A stretch of DNA of 38,853 nt, taken from Chromatiales bacterium (GTDB lineage Bacteria; Pseudomonadota; Gammaproteobacteria; Steroidobacterales; Woeseiaceae). Below are positions 33,858-38,853 of the stretch, piece after piece; position 1 is the stretch's first letter, and every line of letters starts with the position of its first letter. The stretch spans positions 1-38,853 of the forward strand of contig JAIBDF010000014.1 of assembly GCA_024679535.1 (NCBI GenBank), read 5' to 3'. The translations under genes were made by a program, and so were the position numbers. Below the pieces are notes generated by a model, which was given only the letters and a program-made list of their open reading frames with translations, was not told the DNA's origin and ran no database searches.

Positions 33858-34877
33858 ATGGCTGCTTTTTTTGCCGAGTACGGACTTTTTTTGCTGAAGG
33901 CCACCACGATCGTGGTGGCGATTGTTGCGGTTATTGTCGTCGCGGCATCTGCCGGACGAAAAGCGTCTCATGAGGGTCTCGAGGTTGAGAGCCTGAACAA
34001 GAAGTACAAGACACTGGCCAACGCACTGCGTGACGCAGTGTCGAGCAAAGACCAACGGAAAAAGGCGGCGAAAGAGCGCAAGAAGGAGGACAAGGCGGCG
34101 AAAAATGAGTCGTCTGATCGGCCGCGCAGTTTCGTCATCGATTTCAAAGGTGACCTGAAGGCGAGTGCCGTTGCGTCGTTGCGCGAGGAGGTTAGTGCGA
34201 TTCTGGATGTTGCTGATGAAGACGATGAAGTCATAGTTCGCCTGGAGAATCATGGCGGCATGGTGCATGAGCATGGCCTTGCTGCATCGCAGCTGTCGAG
34301 AATTCGCGACCACGACATACCGCTCGTGGTGTGTGTCGACAAAGTGGCGGCCAGCGGTGGCTACCTGATGGCCTGCGTTGCATCGAAAATTTATGCTGCG
34401 CCATTTGCCATTATTGGCTCGATTGGCGTACTGGCACAGCTCCCCAACTTCAATCGGCTGCTTGATAGCCATGGCGTTGATTTCGAACAGATTACGGCCG
34501 GCAAGCACAAACGAACCGTCACGATGTTCGGCAAGAATACGGACGAGGACAGGGCGAAACTAAAAGAAGAGCTCGAGGACGTGCACGCGCTGTTCAAAGA
34601 CGCCATCGCGAAATACCGCACGGAACTCGATCTCGACAAGGTCGCCACGGGAGAGTATTGGTATGGGACGCGCGCTCTGGATCTTGGTCTGACCGACGAG
34701 ATCAGTACCAGTGACGAGCTGCTGAGCCAAAAAACGAGGGATCGGGACCTGTACCGCATTGAATACAAGATCAAGCAGCCGCTGCAGAAGCGCCTGATGG
34801 GTAACGTCGATAGTGCGCTCGAAAAAGCTCATGCGGCCGGCTGGCGTCGTAAGATTGAGTCTTACCTGCCGCGTTAA
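33858..34877 (+). CDS. sohB: SohB-like S49 signal-peptide-peptidase-family protease
   Basis: 339 aa inner-membrane protein with a periplasmic-facing S49 (SppA/SohB) serine protease domain. One N-terminal TM (about 8-32), a charged Lys/Glu linker (about 55-85), then the protease core. The Ser nucleophile is in KVAASGGYLMAC and the general-base Lys in AGKHKRTVTMFG, with ASIGVL-type (IIGSIGVLAQ) oxyanion segment, as in SohB. E. coli SohB suppresses htrA loss and is involved in periplasmic/membrane quality control. GAGGAA precedes the ATG. Begins an envelope cluster with the M48 protease and L,D-transpeptidase. Confidence 0.93.
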   Translation: MAAFFAEYGLFLLKATTIVVAIVAVIVVAASAGRKASHEGLEVESLNKKYKTLANALRDAVSSKDQRKKAAKERKKEDKAAKNESSDRPRSFVIDFKGDLKASAVASLREEVSAILDVADEDDEVIVRLENHGGMVHEHGLAASQLSRIRDHDIPLVVCVDKVAASGGYLMACVASKIYAAPFAIIGSIGVLAQLPNFNRLLDSHGVDFEQITAGKHKRTVTMFGKNTDEDRAKLKEELEDVHALFKDAIAKYRTELDLDKVATGEYWYGTRALDLGLTDEISTSDELLSQKTRDRDLYRIEYKIKQPLQKRLMGNVDSALEKAHAAGWRRKIESYLPR

Positions 34878-34915
34878 TGGTGGAACTGGTATCCGGCGGG
34901 GTGGTCGAACTTTGA

Positions 34916-34946
34916 GCAGGTCCGCGACCTGCCGAAACGTTATAAT
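34916..34946 (+). promoter_or_regulatory. hairpin and -10-like element upstream of M48 gene
   Basis: GCAGGTC (34916-34922) and GACCTGC (34926-34932) form a perfect 7-bp stem with a 3-nt loop; TATAAT (34941-34946) 9 bp later is a consensus -10. No good -35 is at 16-18 bp. GGGAG lies before the ATG at 34971. Confidence 0.35.
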
Positions 34947-34970
34947 CCTGCCAGGTTTACGGGAGTTCCC

Positions 34971-35810
34971 ATGAGCACGTATCGATTCAAATCGCTGGCC
35001 CCATTGGTCTTTGTGGCTTTTCTGCTGTCATCCTGTGCGTCTGGCCCGACGCAGCAATCAAGAGCCGAAATGGAGGCAGAAGCTAACCGGGCGTTCAACC
35101 AGATGAGGGCCAGCATGCCGCTGGTGACCGACAGGGAAACCATCGATTTTGTCGCCTGTGTCGCGCAGTCTGTTGTGGAGGTGCTGGAGCCTCCCTATAA
35201 CGATATCGAGTGGGAGTTGGCCATCTTCGAAAGCGAATCGGTCAACGCCTTTGCCATGCCGGGCGGCAAGATCGGCGTCTTGAGTGGCATCCTGAAGGTC
35301 ACGGAAAACGAACATCAACTTGCAACTGTTATCGGGCATGAAATCGCGCATGTGACGGCGAATCATTCTGCAGACCGCGCGATGAATTCTGACCTGACAC
35401 GAATCGGTATTAATGTAGCTTCAGTCATTCTCGGTGGCGGTTACTCCGGTGCGACGTATACGGCGCAGCAGGCGCTTGCCGCGGGTGCGGCGTTCGGCAT
35501 TAGCCTGCCGTACAAGCGCGGTCAGGAAACCGAGGCGGACATCATCGGCCTGGAGTACATGGCACGCGCTGGATTCGATCCGCGCGAGTCGGTACCGCTT
35601 TGGCAGCGAATGGATGCGGGCGCAGAAAATCGCCCCGCGGAATTCCTGTCCACTCACCCTGCGAGTGAAACGCGCATCGAGAACCTGGTTAACGAGTGGC
35701 AGAAGACGTTGCCGCTTTACAACCAGGCACAGTCCGAAGGCCGTCAGCCTGACTGTGGTGGCGCAAGCCCGCGCTTCGTCAAGCCGGCGGAGCAAGAAGA
35801 GGGCACTTGA
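34971..35810 (+). CDS. M48 metalloprotease lipoprotein
   Basis: 279 aa periplasmic zinc protease of the BepA/LoiP-like M48 group. Signal with lipobox LSSC places the lipid on Cys23 or nearby. Zinc motif HEIAH is H123-E124-IA-H127 and the third ligand is Glu188 in QETEADIIGL. A second helix with HASETRI-type stretch (STHPASETRIENLV) follows, as in M48 lipoproteins. Such proteases act in outer-membrane protein quality control. Its stop overlaps the L,D-transpeptidase start by 4 nt. Confidence 0.94.
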   Translation: MSTYRFKSLAPLVFVAFLLSSCASGPTQQSRAEMEAEANRAFNQMRASMPLVTDRETIDFVACVAQSVVEVLEPPYNDIEWELAIFESESVNAFAMPGGKIGVLSGILKVTENEHQLATVIGHEIAHVTANHSADRAMNSDLTRIGINVASVILGGGYSGATYTAQQALAAGAAFGISLPYKRGQETEADIIGLEYMARAGFDPRESVPLWQRMDAGAENRPAEFLSTHPASETRIENLVNEWQKTLPLYNQAQSEGRQPDCGGASPRFVKPAEQEEGT

Positions 35811-36952
35811 TAGCCCGGCGCGTATTACTCCTGCTGCCGCTCCTGGCGCTCGGTGGATGCGCGACGTTTGATGACCTGTGGTCGTCGGTCAGCAGGGGTG
35901 CTAACGCAAAGGTCGTGCCTCTTGATGAGCGCCCGGTACAGGACCCGCTGGACCCCAATGCCTTCGTAATCGAGTCGGCCGGCCAGACAGTGATCGGCGA
36001 ACCGCAGGTGGTTTTCGCACGCGACGAAGATACGCTATCTGATCTCGCACGTACCTATGGACTTGGCTACGATGAAATAATCGCGGCCAATCCCGGTGTT
36101 GATCCCTGGTTACCGGGTAACGGAACGCCAATCCTATTGCCGACGCAGTATGTGCTGCCGAATGTTGAGCAGCGCGGAGTGATTCTAAATATTGCAACCA
36201 AACGCCTGTTCTACTTCCCAGCTGCGCCGGAAGGTGAGTTGCAGCACGTCCGGACCTACCCGATCGGCATCGGGCGCGTCGGTTGGGAAACGCCGCTGGG
36301 TGAAACCACAGTTGTCTCCAAAGCAAAGGACCCGCACTGGTGGGTGCCAGCGTCGGTGAGACGTGAGCATGCGGAAATGGGTAATCCGCTCCCGCCTGTC
36401 GTTCCTCCCGGTCCCGATAATCCACTGGGCAACCGCGTTCTCAAGCTTGATATGCCTGGATACCTGATTCACGGCACGAATGCGCCTTACGGTGTCGGCA
36501 TGCGTGTCAGTCACGGCTGCGTGCGCCTGTACCCTGAGAACATCGAAGTGCTCTACACGCTGGTCGATGTGGGCGAAGTGGTGGTGATTATTAATGAGCC
36601 GTACCAGTTCGGGTGGCGTGACGGGGCACTGTATTTTGAAGCGCACACGCCACTTGAAGACGACACGATGCCGGTAGAAGAGCGACTGGTACAACTGGTC
36701 GATGCGCAGGTGAATGCCGCCGGTCAGCCGCTAAATGAACACCTGCGTAACTACATCAAGGAAGTCGCGGGCACACCTCTGGGGGTTCCTGTCGGTGTGA
36801 TCCATTACGATCCAGCCGAATACATGGCGCGGGCACGCGTGGTTCACAATACCGTGGAGGCTGATCCGAATGCGCCGACCCTGACAGAAGTGCGCGAGAT
36901 GATGGAAGAGGCTGAGACTGAAGCAGTAGAGTTCGCTAGCGGTAGCGAATAG
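35807..36952 (+). CDS. LysM + L,D-transpeptidase (YkuD) lipoprotein
   Basis: 381 aa from TTG 35807, which overlaps the M48 stop. Lipobox LGGC gives lipidated Cys18. A LysM peptidoglycan-binding domain (about 66-115, EDTLSDLARTYGLGYDEIIAANPG) precedes the YkuD catalytic domain (about 125-270). The active-site block SHGCVRLYPENIE contains His236, Gly237 and the nucleophile Cys238, and LIHGTN supplies the second conserved His. Known relatives (ErfK/YbiS) form 3-3 crosslinks or attach Braun lipoprotein to peptidoglycan. The C-terminal 110 residues are acidic and not part of the fold. A perfect 7-bp hairpin (36932-36949) overlaps the end of the gene. Confidence 0.93.
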   Translation: MIARRVLLLLPLLALGGCATFDDLWSSVSRGANAKVVPLDERPVQDPLDPNAFVIESAGQTVIGEPQVVFARDEDTLSDLARTYGLGYDEIIAANPGVDPWLPGNGTPILLPTQYVLPNVEQRGVILNIATKRLFYFPAAPEGELQHVRTYPIGIGRVGWETPLGETTVVSKAKDPHWWVPASVRREHAEMGNPLPPVVPPGPDNPLGNRVLKLDMPGYLIHGTNAPYGVGMRVSHGCVRLYPENIEVLYTLVDVGEVVVIINEPYQFGWRDGALYFEAHTPLEDDTMPVEERLVQLVDAQVNAAGQPLNEHLRNYIKEVAGTPLGVPVGVIHYDPAEYMARARVVHNTVEADPNAPTLTEVREMMEEAETEAVEFASGSE

Positions 36953-37061
36953 TAAGGTCATTCATCGACTGTGCGCCTCGCGGAGGGCGGCAAAGACCTG
37001 AAGATGTTCGGCGAATACAGGCCACGGTGGATTATTACTGCAATCGTTTGTGGCAAGGGGA

Positions 37062-37334
37062 TCAATTTTTCTTGGGTGTCTGCTTCGGTGTGGGCACGAG
37101 ATGGACGCGGCCGTGCTTGCCTCTGTGGCGCTCGTTCAATTGGGCGACGATCTCCTCCACCGCCCCAGTCACAACATTGAGATTTCCTTGCCGACAGCCC
37201 TGAATGTTGTTGCTGCCGCCAAACGAGATCACATAACGATACCAGTTAGTGCCCTCAGCCCCAGGCGGAGGCTCTGTTCGTCGAACGGATACCATTTCGT
37301 AGGATTGTGGTACTTCTGGGCTTTCTTCAGTCAT
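37062..37334 (-). CDS. small conserved hypothetical protein, 90 aa
   Basis: ATG at 37334, or GTG at 37343, in frame; GGGGAG lies very close to the ATG, so the start is uncertain. No signal or TM segment. Key stretch is NWYRYVISFGGSNNIQGCRQG, followed by helix VTGAVEEIVAQLNERHRGK and a basic end with PTPKQTPKKN. I believe similar sequences occur in other Gammaproteobacteria, but cannot name a family. It is the only gene found in 36953-37473; nothing else is supported in the flanking bases except a bulged GC hairpin near 36970-36990. Confidence 0.62.
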   Translation of the reverse strand: MTEESPEVPQSYEMVSVRRTEPPPGAEGTNWYRYVISFGGSNNIQGCRQGNLNVVTGAVEEIVAQLNERHRGKHGRVHLVPTPKQTPKKN

Positions 37335-37466
37335 TCTCCCCACTATAGAACGAGTTGGGCTTCAATGCCTGAAAATGTCCGTTTCTGGCTAGTTATTGCC
37401 AGTTGCTAGTCGAACATCGTCTCTTTCCCGGGTAGCCATGAGGGCCAGTATTGCATCACTGAAACA

Positions 37467-37483
37467 CAAGATTTCAGATCTTG
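37467..37483 (-). terminator. weak hairpin at the end of the sulfotransferase gene
   Basis: On the minus strand CAAGAT and ATCTTG form a 6-bp stem with a 5-nt loop that includes the sulfotransferase stop, then TGTTTCAG. The T-tract is poor, so termination is uncertain. Confidence 0.3.
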
Positions 37484-38097
37484 CCGTTCACGCGATCCCA
37501 AAACTCCTCGCGATGATTGGTGCGCGGGAAGGCTTCGGTTGGTGCCGGCACACCCAGAAAAGTGCAGAGCGGTTCCCACCCGTCCTTTACTTCAAACACC
37601 AACAACTGACTGGCCGGAATGGCCTCTTTGACTGCATCGTTATGCGCGATAAAAGCCTGAACAAGTTCGTCACGACTCAGTCCAGGAGGAAACCCGGTCT
37701 TGGCGATGACGTCATTTACCATGTCAAGCCATACGCGCATTTCGACAGGTGCCTCGTCTCGACCAGCAAGCAACTTATAGATCGTCGCACCGAAGCTATC
37801 TGCCCATTTTTCCGGGTCACGCTGAGTTAACACGAATTTTGCGGAAGGAAACGCACTGACCAGTTCGCGGAAGAAACACGCAGTGGGCCAGTCAACAGCA
37901 CTTCGGTAGCCATCATATATCTTCGACCAGTCCGGCTCTCCGGCTACCGCAGCCGACCAGAGCGGTACATGTACTGGCATATTATGAAGGACTTCATCCA
38001 TATGGTGGCAAGGACCCAGCTCTAGCTGATTGATCGCCAGCTTCAGTGAGTATGTGCCCGTCCGTCCAACACCAGTCCCTATAATAGTCATTGCCAT
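37474..38097 (-). CDS. sulfotransferase-family protein
   Basis: 207 aa, PAPS-dependent sulfotransferase fold. ATG at 38097 has GGGG about 7 nt upstream. The N-terminal GVGRTGTYSLKLAI is the 5'-phosphosulfate loop, and VLTQRDPEKWADSF with Arg/Ser corresponds to the 3'-phosphate-binding motif. The C-terminal LLVFEVKDGWEPLC-type region is the family's closing block. It resembles the small eukaryote-like sulfotransferases found sporadically in bacteria. The acceptor molecule is unknown. It lies in a region that is less GC-rich and less packed than the rest of the window, compatible with acquisition by transfer. Confidence 0.86.
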   Translation of the reverse strand: MAMTIIGTGVGRTGTYSLKLAINQLELGPCHHMDEVLHNMPVHVPLWSAAVAGEPDWSKIYDGYRSAVDWPTACFFRELVSAFPSAKFVLTQRDPEKWADSFGATIYKLLAGRDEAPVEMRVWLDMVNDVIAKTGFPPGLSRDELVQAFIAHNDAVKEAIPASQLLVFEVKDGWEPLCTFLGVPAPTEAFPRTNHREEFWDRVNGKI

Positions 38098-38194
38098 TCT
38101 TTTGCCCCGTTAGCTGAGAGTTGACCGAAAGTTCGTTAGTCGTCGTAGTTCATCATCTTTACACCCGAGCGTCTGGCTCGCGATGCGCGGGATC

Positions 38195-38425
38195 TTACCC
38201 CTGGTCTTTCCCGTCTTCTGGTTGGCGAATTCGCATACTCCAAAGCCATATTATGGCGCCCAGGCAACCCGCCGAAATCAATATCTGTTTTAGGTAGAAA
38301 TAGGGTTCTGCGTCTTCCGGTGCGTACGCCAGCATCAACGCGACTGTGACAATCCTGGAGATCAAGAATAAAGCCGCAATGGCAGCGAACAAATAGATCA
38401 TTGAGTTTCGAGCTGCTGGTGACAT
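38195..38425 (-). CDS. small two-TM membrane protein
   Basis: 76 aa from ATG 38425, with TAGGAACCG upstream giving a good ribosome site. Two hydrophobic helices: IYLFAAIAALFLISRIVTVA (about 9-30) and LISAGCLGAIIWLWS (about 48-64), separated by an acidic loop, with a basic/acidic tail. No recognised family. Reads leftward like the sulfotransferase, 97 bp away, so joint transcription is possible. Confidence 0.62.
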   Translation of the reverse strand: MSPAARNSMIYLFAAIAALFLISRIVTVALMLAYAPEDAEPYFYLKQILISAGCLGAIIWLWSMRIRQPEDGKDQG

Positions 38426-38460
38426 CGGTTCCTAACCAGAATACGAATTCAATTCATAAA

Positions 38461-38661
38461 TTAGCACTGCACGCCGGGTATGTCTGTAATGTTCTGCAAA
38501 ATACCGGCGGCTTGCTCTGCCTCTGTGGAGTAGGCATTTAGGGCACGAAAATCCAGGAAAGGCGTATCGATTAGATGAACAGTGCGCATCTCGTTGGCAT
38601 AAGAGATCAGCGATGTCCTGCGGTAGGTTTCCCACTCATAGGTACGCAGGTAAGCGGACCT
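38461..38661 (-). pseudogene. unassigned open frame without a proper start (possible remnant)
   Basis: A stop-free frame of about 66 codons, ending at the TAA at 38461, begins right after an in-frame TGA. No ATG or GTG starts it; a CTG at 38649 with AAGG nearby is the only candidate, and an internal ATG would give only about 42 aa. The composition (TYEWETYRRTSLISY, IDTPFLDFRALNAY, ending ITDIPGVQC) looks like natural protein rather than random sequence, suggesting the 3' end of a decayed gene or a short CTG-start gene. Another 56-codon frame (38679-38849) precedes it in a different register. Confidence 0.35.
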
Positions 38662-38678
38662 TCACCGCAATACTTAGT

Positions 38679-38849
38679 TTATTGATTGCTCTTGAGGATT
38701 GGAGGTTGCTGTTCCTGGGAGGTAGCAGAGCTTGTTCTCGGGGTTCGCCGTCGTTCCCGTGGCTTCCGACTCAGCGAGCGCCGTAAACGGAGCACCGTGG
38801 TGATGATAAAATCTTCCACGTCGTCAAAGAACTGGATTAGGGATTCCAT
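38679..38849 (-). other. short Arg-rich open frame at window edge
   Basis: Begins at ATG 38849, 4 nt from the end of the window, and encodes 56 aa: acidic-hydrophobic start (ESLIQFFDDVEDFIITTVL), then a strongly basic stretch (RLRRSLSRKPRERRR) and a Gln/Pro-rich end. The frame continues past the edge, so this may be the end of a longer gene rather than a small gene. Function unknown; it may also be non-coding. Confidence 0.3.
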
Positions 38850-38853
38850 GGAT

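Noticed and set aside
36971-37180. 69-aa rightward frame after the L,D-transpeptidase gene
   Set aside because: No ribosome site, runs antisense over the better-supported 90-aa gene and ends in a Pro/Arg/Ser-rich stretch.
38432-38635. 67-aa leftward frame near the window end
   Set aside because: Cys/His/Arg-rich shadow of the more protein-like frame at 38461-38661; no convincing ribosome site.
1-38853. tRNA, rRNA, riboswitch, IS, integrase or phage genes
   Set aside because: None could be recognised; no cloverleaf, transposase or integrase motif or terminal repeat was seen in either strand.

Overview
The window is a GC-rich (roughly 58-60% by eye), gene-dense chromosomal segment of a Gammaproteobacterium. 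Evidence for this is the Pseudomonas-type five-step hut pathway (HutF plus HutG) with a GntR-family HutC, a Tat-exported HiPIP, SohB, a GloA-type glyoxalase I, LipA and a MoxR/Bat operon. The gene mix fits a heterotrophic, probably marine lineage related to Woeseiales, Steroidobacterales or Chromatiales; that placement is an inference. Almost everything looks like core genome. No IS element, prophage, CRISPR array, tRNA or rRNA was seen.

Layout. 1-876: 3' part of a PAS-GGDEF diguanylate cyclase. 1006-4167: MacAB-like ABC efflux operon (ATPase, lipoprotein adaptor, FtsX-type permease), followed by an exported peroxiredoxin-like protein (4215) and an ADP/ATP-carrier-like transporter (4918). 6269-8055: 3-oxoadipyl-CoA-type thiolase coupled to a nitroreductase-family protein. 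8066-16651: histidine utilisation region. hutI and an MFS transporter run leftward; hutF-hutC-hutU-hutH-hutG run rightward with four consecutive 4-nt overlaps; a perfect TGTATATACA palindrome, a likely HutC operator, lies in the 53-bp divergent promoter region. 16653-18519: a SYLF-domain lipoprotein and an uncharacterised exported protein, ended by a terminator-like hairpin. 18853-20493: HiPIP behind a Fur-like box, then an aspartate/aromatic aminotransferase behind an inverted repeat that overlaps its -10. 20586-21640: DUF192 protein and a small lipoprotein, leftward.

21781-28710: complete MoxR-DUF58-DUF4381-VWA-VWA/TPR-BatD operon in which the BatB and BatC functions are fused. 28711-30811: glyoxalase I, HAD hydrolase and an alpha/beta hydrolase. 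30804-32270: OmpA-family protein with a long helical periplasmic region. 32521-36952: a small conserved-looking ORF, lipA, sohB, an M48 lipoprotein protease and a LysM-L,D-transpeptidase lipoprotein, the last three forming a cell-envelope cluster.

36953-38853: visibly less GC-rich and loosely packed, holding a small hypothetical protein, a PAPS-type sulfotransferase, a two-TM protein and ORFs without convincing starts. This is the only part that looks accessory.

I found no clearly unprecedented multi-gene system. The most testable novelties are the single shared hut operator together with the MFS gene attached to hutI, the operator-like inverted repeat at the aminotransferase promoter, the Fur-like box at the HiPIP gene, the SYLF/unknown exported protein pair, and GC-rich hairpins at convergent gene junctions.
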